Origin: Gerris lacustris
Lineage: Eukaryota; Arthropoda; Insecta; Hemiptera; Gerridae
Direction of reading: 5' to 3'
NCBI GenBank assembly: GCA_951217055.1
Contig: OX578276.1
Coordinates: 69,758,144-69,822,143 of the forward strand
Length of the DNA: 64,000 bases
Both the position numbers and the translations under genes were made by a program. The first letter of the stretch is position 1. Every line of letters begins with the position of its first letter. Below the pieces are notes generated by a model. The model was not told the DNA's origin. It saw only the letters and a list, made by a program, of their open reading frames with translations, and made no database searches. Of the stretch, positions 40,683 through 52,317 are shown in pieces.

Positions 40683-41279
40683 CACGTCGGCAAGAATAGT
40701 GTTCTAACTCAAAAAACGTCGTTTTTGAGTTAAGGCCACCACGATGTAGAGAAAATTTTTCTCTACAAGTCAGCAACACCGTCGTAAGTCTAGTACATTC
40801 CAATACCACAGGGAGCGCGAAGTACGTTATTCCATTAAGTGAATAGTGAGGGTATGCCATCGAGAATATAGTTCTAAGTTAGTTGGTACCAAGAATTGGA
40901 GAAAAAAGATCACGCTCCGGTGAGTCAACACTGTACTATTTTGACTTGGAACTGTATTTCTGATTGTTTTACTGTTTTTTTTTTTAGTTGCTACAACGTT
41001 TTTTGACATGTAACTTTATTCATGAATGGATGTTTTCTGTGATGTTAGTTAGTCATTCAATTTTTGGATGATACGTTATTCATGAATAAAAGTAGTACAT
41101 TATTTTTAGTTATCCCTTATGTACATTATAAAGTACCAATACTGTAAACAGCTTGACAAAAATAAAAAGTTTGCTCAGCCATACAATACTTTCCCGCTTA
41201 AAGCCAAACAAAAGATTTTTTAAAGTAAGCCACATATAACATTTAACTCGACGTCATATAACGAGAAAAAATATTCATT

Positions 41280-41289
41280 GCGCATGCGC
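41280..41289. promoter_or_regulatory. NRF1/Ewg-type site, copy 2
   Basis: The perfect 10-mer GCGCATGCGC lies 158 bp upstream of the ATG at 41447, in the same arrangement as copy 1. Confidence 0.5.
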
Positions 41290-41302
41290 GTCTCATAGTT
41301 CT

Positions 41303-41354
41303 GAATAATTCCTCTTCTTTACCACACTAGTGCGGTAAAGAAGAGGAATTCTTC
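41303..41354. promoter_or_regulatory. Palindrome, copy 2
   Basis: The same palindrome as at 863-914, with one changed base in the left arm (ACCACACTAGTGCGGT). This copy completes the outer symmetry on the other side (AATTCCTC / GAGGAATT). Confidence 0.75.
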
Positions 41355-41446
41355 AGCTTTACGCACGATTAGTGAGTTTGTTTACATTTAACAAAACTAA
41401 TTTGCTGTTCTAGTAACTGTTTATATCGAGTTTTTAGTGAAAAACA

Positions 41447-41755
41447 ATGAGTGAATCAAGTGACTTTGACGAAAATGTGGAGAATAATAATCCTCCAGAA
41501 ATAATTAATTCGGCAAAAAATACAACTAATGAATTAATGCCATCTTTATCAAGAGAGAGATACGAACTTACATACAGCAAGTGTATTTGTTTCTGTATTT
41601 ATTATTTAAATCTAACAATCGTAGATAAAGTACGGTACGCAACTCGTGCGAAACGGCATTTTGCATTGCTCTTGTGGTTTTACCACCCTCGCTGTCGCTC
41701 GGGTGCAAACTCCACACTCGCATGCAAAATGCTACTTTCCGCACTCGACGCGTAA
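41447..41755 (+). CDS. Duplicated short ORF, copy 2
   Basis: It encodes the same MSESSDFDENVENNN start as the minus-strand ORF at 762, with two visible differences over the first ~65 residues. The acidic, Asn-rich N-terminus is followed by ELMPSLSRERYELTYSK, which resembles the start of Crypton-type tyrosine-recombinase core-binding domains (family known to me, assignment tentative). The part after about residue 46 lies in a region with an imperfect inverted repeat (about 41636-41756, GCATTTTGCAT / ATGCAAAATGC). It may be intron rather than protein: GTGTATTTGTTT at 41581 and TACTATTGCAG at 41758-41768 could be splice sites. If so, the frame of the join is not resolved. It lies within the 2.5-kb TIR element. 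Confidence 0.4.
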   Translation: MSESSDFDENVENNNPPEIINSAKNTTNELMPSLSRERYELTYSKCICFCIYYLNLTIVDKVRYATRAKRHFALLLWFYHPRCRSGANSTLACKMLLSALDA

Positions 41756-41768
41756 TGTACTATTGCAG

Positions 41769-41990
41769 GTGGCTCTTGATGAGCACTTGGCACCAACTCC
41801 AACAACCCAAAACACGATTCCTTTGTCGTTTGTTGCAAGAAACAGAATAGACTCAGGCGATATTTGGAAAGGATTGCCCTTTGAAATTGAATACGGAAGT
41901 GTTAAGGACTTGATTAACATGACATTTTTAAACACTCTTACAACAATATTACATCTAGACGAATCTGACCCCAACAACATAAATAACTAA
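41769..41990 (+). CDS. Exon-like ORF, unknown protein
   Basis: Directly after TACTATTGCAG, 73 codons read VALDEHLAPTPTTQNTIPLS through LHLDESDPNNINN to a stop at 41988-41990. Composition looks protein-like rather than random: balanced residues, no low complexity, start at an acceptor-like site. A downstream AATAAAG lies at 42006-42012, a candidate polyadenylation signal. The frame is open upstream to about 41646, but there it overlaps the inverted repeat. I do not recognise the family. It is absent from copy 1 at 0.4 kb, where homology stops 6 bases before the acceptor. Confidence 0.4.
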   Translation: MALDEHLAPTPTTQNTIPLSFVARNRIDSGDIWKGLPFEIEYGSVKDLINMTFLNTLTTILHLDESDPNNINN

Positions 41991-42047
41991 CATCTGATTA
42001 GCCAAAATAAAGTTATAGATGGCGCGGCGACTCAGAAGCTTCCTTAA

Positions 42048-42191
42048 ATAACAATAATCACCGTAAAACCGGGATGCAAAAATAATTGTCGCACAAAATG
42101 TACTGCAACATTTTCAGAAGAAGAAAGACAGATATTTTTTTAAAAAAAATATTGGTCATTGGGTAAATTATCTAAAGGGAATTTGTTGTAA
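42048..42191 (+). pseudogene. Cys-rich N-terminal fragment of an arthropod transposon protein
   Basis: Translation gives PGCKNNCRTKCTATFSEEER then QIFF, one TAA stop, then KKYWSLGKLSKG. The pattern C-x3-C-x3-C, followed by SEEERQ-IF and W-x-LG, is one I know from the N-terminal region of many uncharacterised insect transposon-encoded proteins. The single stop in a T-run suggests simple decay. No downstream catalytic part was found; beyond 42191 only a short VTKIVPK stretch in another frame continues the likeness. Confidence 0.45.
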
Positions 42192-43423
42192 ATCATGTAA
42201 CTAAAATAGTTCCAAAATACCTCGACTGCAATTTTTAATTTTTTTTAATTAAGTAAGCTATAATTTAGATATTATTATATTATGTATCTCAGATTCAATT
42301 TAACGGGTGTTATGAAAATATTGTTTTTCCCTCTACGACTGTGAATTAGTATTTTATTTTTTATTTTATTTTTTATTTTATAATTATATTTATTTATTTA
42401 TTTTTTTTTTTCAATTATTTAATTAAGTAATCTATTATTTAGATAATAATATTATATGGATCTCAGATTTATTTCATAATGTTGCCGACACAATAAAAAT
42501 TACGTTTTCTACATTCGTTTTTTCCATTTTTACTCCTTTTTATCAGTAATTATTTGATTAATTAAATGTTACTAATATTACCATCGATTAATGGTTTAAA
42601 TGCACAGAATTTATTAAGTCTCCCAAATCTCAACTTAAAAATAAATATTACTTTTTTGAGTTAATAAGTTGTATTGATAAAATTTATTTATACTTATTAA
42701 GTGATGAGCCCACCAAGAATAGTGTATTAACTCTTAGATATCCTAGTCATAGAGTCACATTAGAGTATAAACTATTATCAAGCAATCAAGTATAAGGTAC
42801 CAAGTCTAAATCGCTTGGGGATATAGAGTTCCATCTTAGGTAATAGGAAATCACCGCAGCAAGAATACAGTCACAACTCAGAAGGCATTAGGGCATTATA
42901 GTTCTTTCTAAAAAAAAGTGTTCCAACTATTTATTCTATACCGTCATATCTAAAAACTTTTTTTTTTTAAATTTGTAAAAAATACTTATTTATATTTAAA
43001 AACCTACGGGTTACGCTGTAATGATTCACAACAACCTAGAAAACCTTTAGGGGTATCTATAATTATTAATAACTTATTTGCTACTTGTATATTATTTTTC
43101 AAATCTTATTTTTGCATTTCCCAAAAGTAGGAGATTTTGAGTTAGAACAGTATTCTTCCCGAGGTGCGATATATATACATATATATATACATTGATATAT
43201 TTAAATGTAACACATTCTCTGCCATTTGTAAGTTTCTTGGGTTAACATTTTATATTGACAAATTAATTGAAAAAAAAAAAATAATAATAATAATGCAATT
43301 CAGACTTTTTTCCGATGCCCAACTAACTTAAGCTTTACCAAACTAGTCCGAAATAATATTTTACACACTTCATTGTCGATTTTTTTAAAATATTAACTGT
43401 TCGTTTATACTTTCAGTTTTTAA

Positions 43424-44254
43424 TCATAAAAATCCAAATACCATTCATCAAGAATACACCTGGAACCACTAGACTTAAACCTAACCCCTAGGTGCTCGCT
43501 AAGACATTTTTTTTTCAAATTCCGGCATCTTGATTCAAGATGGTAACAATTTATATGCGAAATTTGACTATTTCTCCTTAACTAATTGTCCTAGAACCTT
43601 AAAATTTAGATATTAGCTTCCTTTTATGACAAAAGCAACTTTTGTAAAAGGGTTTTTAAATGAAGGTGGCGTCCGTTTGCCTAGGAATATATACTTGGCC
43701 GTACAGTTGAAAAATTACTAATGACTAACAAATAACTATACTAGAATATTGAAATCTTGCTACCTTTTATAATAAAAATCTCAATAAAAAGGTTTTCTTC
43801 TCAAGACAGCAAAATTAAGCATTGCTTAACTGTTTTTAGGCTGAAAAAGTACAATTTCGCTAATTTGTCATTAAAATATTATAAACAGGCAGGAAAGTAA
43901 TTGAAACAGTCAGGGAAATATTATATTATTATATTATAGGCAGGGAAATATTATTATTATGCAATGATATATTATTAATATATTAATGTGTTTACCTAAG
44001 ATAGGTTTTTTATCTAAATAGTGTGAGTAGATAAAATACGAGTATTGTATGCAACAAGGCAGCAAAGAAAACATTTCTGCCTCGTGTATTGATTGCCTGC
44101 CTCGGCAGTTAATTTTCACAGCCTGCCCTCGAAGATATTCTCGCTTAGTAAAATTATTTTAATACTTCTTAGCAGTAGTCTTTTATAAATCCATCAAATT
44201 CAAAAATACATTAAAAATAACGCACTCTGTAGCAAAGCACGAGAATCCAGCTAG
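43424..44254 (+). mobile_element. Non-autonomous Helitron, copy 2
   Basis: It starts TCATAAAAATCCAAATACCA, like copy 1 at 34027, and shares CCTAGGTGCTCGCTAAGA, TCTTGATTCAAGATGG and CTTCCTTTTATGA. It ends GTAGCAAAGCACGAGAATCC then AGCTAG, with T following (44255). The tandem-repeat middle of copy 1 is absent. The fragment CTCGCTTAGTAAAATTATTT near the 3' end matches copy 1 at about 35449-35468. Confidence 0.75.
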
Positions 44255-44443
44255 TTATATAAATTTATCTAATCAAGGAAACTCATTTTTAGAGACAGGG
44301 CACTAACCTAAATCTCCCTATTCTGTCCCTCTGATTGATCCCCCCCCCCCCATGGTCCTCCATAATTTTTGAATTTTTGGAGCCGTATAAAAAAAATATT
44401 CTCAAACCATTTTTACTTTTGCTGTCCCCTTTATATTTAATAA

Positions 44444-45075
44444 TGCTGTATTTTAACTTAGGTCTTCAGGGGTTATAAAAACACTTTTTATACATAAAAA
44501 AGGTGATATTTCATCCCTTAATTGGGATATCTTCAAACCTGCAAAAAGTTTATTTAATTATTAGCTATAGTCATTTTTTTATATAACAAATATCAATTAC
44601 ATATAACATATAATTAACAACTAATTAAAATTAATCAATTAAAATTAATTAATTAAAATAAATTAATTAAAATTAATTAATCAAAAAGAAATCAATTAAA
44701 AAATTAAAAATACCTTATGATGAAATTAACAATTAATTAAAATTAAGATTATTTTATGTGTGGTCTTATCTTTAAAAGTCATTTTTATAAATAAACTTTT
44801 TAATAGTTTTTAAATTAAAAGAATTAAATAAATAAAATTAAATTTAATAGAAATTAATATTTTAATTAATTAATTTTAATTGATTAATTTTAATTAGTTG
44901 TTAATTATATGTTATATGTAATTGATATTTGTTATATAAAAAAATGACTATAGCTAATAATTAAATAAACTTTTTGCAGGTTTGAAGATATCCCAATTAA
45001 GGGATGAAATATCACCTTTTTTATGTATAAAAAGTGTTTTTATAACCCCTGAAGACCTAAGTTAAAATACAGCAA
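44444..45075. mobile_element. Foldback element with ~217-bp near-perfect arms
   Basis: The left arm 44444-44660 (TGCTGTATTTTAACTTAGGT, CTTCAGGGGTTATAAAAACA, AATTGGGATATCTTCAAACC) is the reverse complement of 44858-45075 with almost no differences. The ~197-bp centre is built from AATTAATT words. There is no coding potential. Arm identity suggests recent origin or gene conversion. No target duplication was recognised, though ATATTCTCAAA occurs on both sides (about 44396 and 45077). Confidence 0.85.
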
Positions 45076-45275
45076 TATTCTCAAAGATTTTAGGCGTGAT
45101 TGTTCCCAAATTTAGAGCTAAAATTGGCTTTATAATATCTTCTCCTGCTATGACATTATAGACAACTACAGATAGACGTAAACATCCTTGGTAATGATAT
45201 TTTAAATATTGCTTGTATATAAAATAAAACCTATCTTAAACACAACTAAAAATTAATCTAATAGAAAAATGTCTG

Positions 45276-45306
45276 ACAATTAGAGTGGCACAAAGCTTTC
45301 TTGAGT
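45276..45306 (-). repeat. Rep1 inner end, isolated
   Basis: CAATTAGAGTGGCACAAAGC then TTTCTTGAG matches the inverted inner end of Rep1. It is followed by ATGGTCACATAAG, as in the 30-kb hairpin. Confidence 0.5.
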
Positions 45307-45839
45307 CTTATTACTGTATATGGTCACATAAGTATTTTTTAATATAGTACAAAGAGATAGAAATAGAAAAAAGTAGTTACGCACTATCATGTGAACATTA
45401 TAAAAATGCCATAAACATATTGTGATGTGAAAGGTGATTGATTTTGGATCATTTTCGATGTCAAGTGGGGTGACATTTATTTTGGATCTATATTAAATGT
45501 ACGCAGAAAATAGAATAAGACTAGGACCATCTTTGGGCTAATTTTGACGAAGAGATATAGGAGTTTACATATATTACGGACAGAAGAAGCCCGATGTATA
45601 GGGCGAAATATTGCTGAAAATAAAAGTTGAAGCTGTGGAGAAAAACTGTGTCTTAACTACGTCTTAATTGATTCTACAAATAATATAACCCTGAAAAGAA
45701 AGATACATATTATGAAAGAAGAATATACATTTTAGTGTTTCATTATGCAAATTATTATTAATATAAAAGGGTTCAAGAACTAATGAAAATTATAAAACGC
45801 TGAGGTACAGTTAAAAAAAAAACTAGAATTCATGATCTT

Positions 45840-46250
45840 ACCTTTTTCAGAAATATAGAACATTTTGGACCGAGCGGAGAGCGAGGTTTATGTTTAAACT
45901 TTTCATCTCCATTTCGTCTGTGTTTGTTACGCAGTCACGACCAAACGCGATTTTCGACTATCTTCAATTTGGCATGGATAGTCCTTGAAGTCATAAAAAT
46001 CTACTCATACGGATTTTGTACATTAATTTTTTTTATAAATTTTAAATTTGAAAAAAAAAAACATAATTGAAAATAATCTTACGGATTTTCATTTCATCCT
46101 TAAGAAAAAATATAGTTGAATATCGTATTGAAGAGATAGATGAAGGCAATTTTATATGGCTTTCAAAAACTAATAGGAACGCGTGAATATGTGTTTGCCA
46201 ATTCCTCTTTTGAATTATTTCCCTGGCGAAGCCGGGCAAACCAACTGTAG
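45840..46250 (+). mobile_element. Possible Helitron 3' fragment
   Basis: The right end CCCTGGCGAAGCCGGGCAAA then CCAACTGTAG resembles the GGCGAAGCCGGG hairpin and CTAG-type terminus of insect Helitrons, but the terminus is altered. The word TGTTACGCAGTCACGACCAA inside is also typical of Helitron interiors. No 5' end was found. Confidence 0.35.
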
Positions 46251-46332
46251 ATAAATTTAATATCCAACATTATTATCTTATTATATTCCCTCTGATTATG
46301 TCATATTTATTGTTAGTTAAACTACTGCAGAG

Positions 46333-46437
46333 AAAATATCTCAATTAGAAAAACTAATTCTTGAAAACGAAAAGAGAAAAGAAATATATATATTTAAGAA
46401 TAATTTAAAACAATTTAATATATTGGATAAAATATAA
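46333..46437 (+). pseudogene. Coiled-coil-like C-terminal peptide fragment
   Basis: After a possible splice acceptor (AACTACTGCAG, 46320-46330), 34 codons read KISQLEKLILENEKRKEIYI then FKNNLKQFNILDKI and a stop. The Glu/Lys/Leu heptad-like pattern resembles the C-terminal tail of Myb/SANT-like accessory proteins of Harbinger-type transposons. It is too short to assign. Local sequence on both sides is non-coding. Confidence 0.3.
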
Positions 46438-49400
46438 TAATTGCTCGAAATTAAAAGCGATATCAAATGTTATGCATTTGTTATTATAGAGATGTGAGAG
46501 TTTGCGAAACTCAATGATTGGATTTTGAAGGCTGCTTTAGGTGGTCCCACGAGCCTTAAAGGGTACTCCCTTGGGGGCCCTCGCCAGTGTTTGTCCTTTG
46601 AAGGCAAATTGAACCTTAGGGGCTCCCCCCCCCCCCTTCCTACTACATGTTATAAACTAGTTTGGGGCTGAAACGAGAGGGGCTAAGAGAGAAGGAGCCC
46701 TTGAAATTCTATTACTTTGAAGTGGCTTCAGGAACAGTGTTGCCTTTACACCCAATCGACTTCTCTTCTTGAAGCTGTGTAGCCAACGCAACAAGGAGAA
46801 CATAAATAAATTCTCAACTTAACTAAGCGGATAAAAATTCAAAATTCAAAATAAAGTGAAATCCTAAACATGACTTCACTTGGTTCCGTCGAACAAGATT
46901 GATTTTTAATTTATGGAATTAGGTTTTTGTAGTCCAATCATAAAATTGCTCTTGTAGCTGAAGGGTAGACACAGGAAATATTTTCTTAAGCCGAATGAAC
47001 GAAAATAAATTCACATTTATCAGGACTATTTTGAAGACTTAAGGCATTTCAGACCGGCAGAAAATGTCGTATTAAATAATATTATTTATTATAAATAATT
47101 TTAACACATTCAAAAAAAGAAATAAAGTGTATCTATTAAATCAGATATTATTAAAATAAAATAATTTAAATTAGTAAAATAAAAAAATTAAGAGGTATAA
47201 GAAAATGTAACTAAGTGTTAAGAAATAAAAAGAATAATTTTAATAAATAATAAAAAATGTGAAATAGTATTTTAGAGACGGGGCTCTCTCTCTCTAGGTG
47301 TTAGAACACTTACTCAGATGGCCCTCACTTTCTTGAAATATAAAAACTATAAACTTTTTTACTATGGTGGAAATATTTATTATTACTTAAGTGAAGAAAT
47401 CGAGCTTTATATTTTATTGATTTTAAAGAAATAAGCACGAGATTAGAACATTTCTTGCTTATAACATAATAAATCCCTTTAGAGTCAATAGAATTTAACA
47501 ATCACCTAGTATTTTATTTTTATTTTTTTTTTTTTTTTTAGTAGAGATTTCGTTGGTTAGCGGTAAGACGATTTTTTGGGAATAACTTATTTTAATGTCT
47601 AATGTAGTAGAAGTTGGTGTGGAGTTAGTGTTGTATCGACTAGGGTTTGACCCCTGCTAAGCAGTCAAGACTTGTACGTTTTGTAGGAGTCTAGCGCTTG
47701 CGCCTCGCCTCTCTTTAATTCCCCCTACAGGGCCATTTCCTAGCTGTCTGACCTCTCACTGGTTCGACCTCAGCAATAAAAATAAATTTTATTTCTCTCT
47801 TTCTGCCTTCACTTGAAGATTTGAAACAGATTATTGTTTTATAGAATTACATTTATTGTAAATTATTTTTGTGTACTCGATTATACGCTCGAAATATAAT
47901 AACTAGTCATGTGCCGCATATGATATGGCTACCGGGAAAGGGTTTTTTGGGGGAAAACTTACATATTAATAATCTATCTGAAAAGAGCTTTAAAATTACA
48001 TGTAACATGGCGTATAAGTAAAAACATATTTTAACCCCCTTATGTCGGCCATATTGTTTTTAAAAATGAAGTTAAAATATGAAATTTATGTAACAATAGT
48101 CACACATTCCTTTTCTACTTTTCAAGGCCTTATAAAACAACGAATAACATGTCCTACTGACCACAAACTTTATCTTTAGCCGTCCACTCTATTGGCCACC
48201 ATCTTGAAGTATTAAATTAAAAATTTAATAATTACATATTTTTTCCTACTCTTCAAGACCTTTAAAACGATGTATAAATGACATGCAGACAAAAATCTTT
48301 TTCTTATCGTCCACAAAATTTTTTGCCATTTAAAAAATATTATGTGTGGAATTTCCAAAAACTATAGGTACTGTTCCGCAAATTCCCTTCAAATTTGTTA
48401 ATTTGTAAGTTATCCTTTGACAAATAACTACACAACCTTTTTAAGCCCAAGTCTCTGAAAAGCAGAACTCATCACGCTCGTTCAATAAAAATACAGATAT
48501 AAACACAATCTTTTCTCCCCCAATAAATCGATCCACTATGATGTGATGCGGTCCACAAAGAACACGCGTAGAATTATGTGCTCTTATGTCGGTCATAATA
48601 AGTTTTCAATATGACTACCAGGATAATTTTCCTGACATATTCTAATCAACTTGAAAAGAGTTTTATAATTATTTTATGTAACAATGCCATATAATTGTAA
48701 TAATGATATATTTTTTAGAAATTTTTTACAGGCTCAACTGTTTCTAAAACAATTTGTAGACTATCTTTATTTAATAAAAATATTCAATGTGAAATTTTAA
48801 TTGTTATTTACTCTATTTACACTCTTGAATTCCTTTATTAATAAAGCTTTTTCCTAATTGGTCCTTCTAATTAGTCGCCATCTTGAAAATATTCAATGTA
48901 AAATTTTATTTACTCTTTGCCTACTCCTAAATAACTTTAAAACGATGTCTGACTTGTCATGCTGACTATAACTTTTTGTTTGGTCGTCCACCATATTCGC
49001 CTCTATCTTGAAATATTTAGTGGAAAATTTTCAAAAACTTTACATGTATGAGATGCACTTGTTTTGAGAATCTCGTTTAAGTCAATCAATTTTTACGCCA
49101 GTAAACACATAAACTTTTCAAAGTCCGAGTCTCTGAAATAAAGAACCCACATACGCTCGTTCAATTACAGCGGTATTTTTATATTGTAGTTTATAATATT
49201 TCTAATATAATGTTCTAAATTAAAAAATTGTTATACTCGTATTTTGGGAAAAAGGTTATTTTTAATAGCCATATTATCAAAAATGTTGAGCTAAATATAA
49301 TATACTTGCTGGTAAAATTTCGTCTAAAATATTTTCTGCCACTTTTATTTCTCTTCTGTTTCTCTCAATTTTGCGTAATTATAAATTTTTTTTTATAATT

Positions 49401-49537
49401 GATAATAACCATTTATGACTATGTTTACTAAATTAAACTTTTTTTTAATTAATAACTATATTAAAAATATATATACATTTATTATTTATTCTGGATATTT
49501 TATAATAACCAGAAGTTATTCATTTCATTTATCATTT
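46438..49537. other. No gene recognised
   Basis: AT-rich sequence. About 47550-47780 has a GC-richer patch with a possible A-box-like GGTTAGCGGTAAGACG and, 87 bp further, a B-box-like GGTTTGACCCC. The segments at 48000-49160 repeat words such as GGCCACCATCTTGAA and CTACTCTTCAAGACCTTTAA several times in diverged form, so a decayed tandem array is likely there. Confidence 0.45.
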
Positions 49538-49781
49538 TTTAAATACCTTTATTGAATAAAACCTATTAATACATAAATAACATTTAGTACATCAATTTAT
49601 CTAATTCTATGAGTAGTGTTTTCAAATTTTACCTTTTACCGCTAGAGATCTCCACTAGAGAACATGGAGTCCTGAGCTATTTTAGAGTTTACTTATATCT
49701 ATTTTTACAATAATTATTTTTAATAGAATTAATTAGTTACCTTATTGCAGTGTGCAAAAACACGGTATTACATTGCTGATT

Positions 49782-50048
49782 TGTTTTGCCAGCCAAGCAA
49801 GAATGGCGGTGTGAGAGCACGCTCGTCTCTGATAAAGCCTATTTACCTGATCTTCTTGAGTTGGTATAGGTCCAGAGTTGGGTGGGCATCGTCGGGCCCC
49901 TGATGAGTCGGACGCGACGAAACGATGCAGGACATGGCGTAATGCCAAGCCAACATCTTTGTGACATATAGTCTAATGTTGGAACCGTTCCTATGTGTCA
50001 CGCTTGCGTGGCACATCCCTTGGTGTCTCTCACTACACAAATTGTGTA
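49782..50048 (+). mobile_element. Hammerhead-bearing dispersed repeat, copy 2
   Basis: It matches 37881-38140 along its whole length with scattered differences. Examples are GGCGTAATGCCAAGCC against GGCATAATGCCGAGCC, and ACTACACAAATTGTGTA at the end. It lies inside the 3' UTR region of the minus-strand LINE, while its hammerhead is on the plus strand. No (TA)n touches this copy; the nearest array starts 95 bp downstream. Confidence 0.75.
49886..49928 (+). ncRNA. Hammerhead ribozyme, copy 2
   Basis: The 43 bases are identical to copy 1 while the flanks differ. Stem III is GCATCG(U)/(A)CGATGC, C17 is at 49893, GGGCCC follows, CUGAUGA is at 49900-49906, stem II is GTCG-GACG-CGAC, and GAAA is at 49919-49922. 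Retention of the full core in both copies suggests that cleavage mattered for the element, or that the copies are young. Confidence 0.8.
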
Positions 50049-50136
50049 ATTAGTTATTTTATATAATTATATTTATTTAGTTTTTATTGATTTATTTATT
50101 TATAGTAATAATGATGAATATATACATTATATACAC

Positions 50137-50142
<6 letters not shown>

Positions 50143-50221
<79 letters not shown>
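50143..50221. repeat. (TA)n array
   Basis: About 79 bp of TA within the LINE 3' region. Confidence 0.95.
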
Positions 50222-50223
<2 letters not shown>

Positions 50224-50493
50224 TTATATATATTTTTATTTATAATTATAGTATATTTATAAATTTAATGTATGTCAGAGCAATATATTTCCTTCTTTAA
50301 GTTTTAAATAGTTCCAAAGATTTTATATTTTTAAGTTCATTAGGTAATTGATTGAATAGTATTAATGCGCAATAAGTCCAGTGTCTTTGGGCCATAGAGG
50401 TACTGAGTAATTACGTAATATTAGAGTAATTACTGAGTAATTACGTAATTACCTCAGATTAGACCTCTAGTAATTATTGCAAGGTCTATTCTT

Positions 50494-51094
50494 TTTACAA
50501 CGTTTTTATTAGCTTGCTTTCATATTTGTTTGTTTGTTTGTTTGTCCGGTACAAATCTGGCAATCGATTTCTAACTAACTTCCCGAATAGCTAGACATTT
50601 GAAACTTTTAGCATAGCTCAGAACATAATGACAATGCATTATTTCAATACTTTTAGCCATCTTTCAGCAGAATTTTATTGGATTTCAGCAAGTTTTGCTG
50701 TATGGAAAGTTAGTTCGGAAAAAATCCGCAAGTTATTTTATTTTATTTTTTTTTTGCCATATCCCATATTTACAATCTTCATTTTGACGAGTGTCAAATT
50801 TGTGATGATTATAAATAAGAGATAAACATTGAATGACAGCAAAACAGGAAATATATCGATTATATTTTTTTAAATATATCGATGGCACGGTTTAGATTTG
50901 GTGTTGGGGAGATCCGTTGTACAAAGATTTGTCCTTTTATAGGTTTAAGATCAGCTCTCTAGATGGTTGTCATTTATGTGAAGTAAATAAATTCGGAACT
51001 ATTTTTTTTTCACTAACATTATATATTATATAACAATAACAATTATATTATCAACATTACATACGATTCAACAGAAAATTTAAATACGTAGTAT
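50494..51094 (+). mobile_element. Rep2 TIR element, copy 2 (inserted in LINE)
   Basis: The ends are TTTACAACGTTTTTA and TAAATACGTAGTA. The interior matches Rep2 copy 1 but has only one of the two ATGGCACGGTTTAGATT blocks, giving 601 bp. It separates the reverse-transcriptase part of the LINE from its C-terminal part, so it inserted after the LINE. Confidence 0.75.
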
Positions 51095-52317
51095 ATAAAA
51101 TGTTCTTTTTATCTTGAAATTATTATGTTATGTTTCCCTTCCTGGAGATAGGTTATACATATATTTTGATACAATTGTTTAATAGTCAATATCGAGAACT
51201 GTTTAAATAGTGGTTTTGAATGTTCTATACGTCTTTTATTTAATATTATTCTTAAAACTGCTTTTTGCTTTAGAAATATTGTTTCTTTGATAGTGTCACA
51301 AGCTGATCCCCATGAGAGTAGTCCATACTGTATTATGGAGTCAACAATTCCATAATATAAGACTCTCAGCTATGAGATACTTAGATACATTTTTTGTTTC
51401 AAAAAAATAAATGTTAGCACCCGTAGTTTTATATTCAACTTATTAATATGAGCCTTCCAATTTAATTAGTTATCGATAGTAAATCCAAAATATTTAACTG
51501 TGGGAACCCACTCAATACGTGGGCACTGGGCAGTGCGGTAATTGGTAATTTTTATTATGTACTATCAATTTTTGGATTTGTGGCAAGGTACTTTGATGTA
51601 ACTAGTAGTTCTGTGAACAGTAGACCTCGCGACGTCCAAAAATGAAAAATCCTTTATATACGTCTCTAGTAATGACTTCAAGGATAATTCCTCCCAAATT
51701 CGGAATTGAGTCAAATTTAGGCTATAAAATTTGACGGCAAACAGAACACAAACAAATTGATTAATAATTATTTAATAGTTAATAATTTGATTTGCTAATT
51801 AATTAATAGTTAACAAATGAATTAACTAATGACTGATTATTGTATTGTAGCCAGTATTAAATAATTTGTGAAAGGTTCGGCATTCTAAATAGTCGGGTTG
51901 GTTACATTTAGTTTCCACGATTAGGAGACAAATAAAACAAATAATCTTAACAATTATGAAGTATACATACATATTCTCGTCGACGAAAGTCAAAATAGAC
52001 TTGTAGGTAATGAACAGTAATCAATTAAAAAAGAAAAATGGGGATGTGTATTGTAAAATAATAAATAATGTGTTGAAAATTTGAAGAAAATCGAACAAAG
52101 CGTTTGGTCGTAAGCGCGTAACAAACATTTTCAAACGAAATGCAAAAACGGTCCAGTACCTGGGCAAGACCAGGGAAGAAAAATTTAAAACATAGAGTAA
52201 GCCATTGCACATTTTTTTTTTGTTACATTTACAGTTTATTCATACAGTTCAAACCATTTTTTTATACGTAGCAGGTCATTTTGAATAAGTGTTGCAATTT
52301 GTATATATTGTTCAGTC

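Larger units (their letters stand above)
49538..51590 (-). pseudogene. Decayed LINE (Jockey-like RT C-terminus and 3' UTR), interrupted
   Basis: The minus strand from about 51590 reads CPRIEWVPTVKYFGFTID, LNWKAHINKLNIKL, YYGIVDSIIQYGLLSWGSAC and KQKAVLRIILNKRRIEHSKP down to about 51110. This is the region after the catalytic motif of Jockey-group reverse transcriptases, with two stops. After a Rep2 insertion (50494-51094) it resumes with FNQLPNELKNIKSLELFKT (about 50375-50320), the typical last exon-like end of such ORF2 proteins. The 3' UTR carries a (TA)n array and the hammerhead repeat (opposite strand). It ends near 49538 after TTCAATAAAGGTATTT. A truncated 3' end of the same family is at 29783-29910. 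Confidence 0.65.

Noticed and set aside
47550..47660. A-box-like and B-box-like words suggesting a tRNA or SINE
   Set aside because: The spacing is about 87 bp, no cloverleaf can be drawn, and the B box (GGTTTGACCCC) is weak. It is mentioned in the interval note only.
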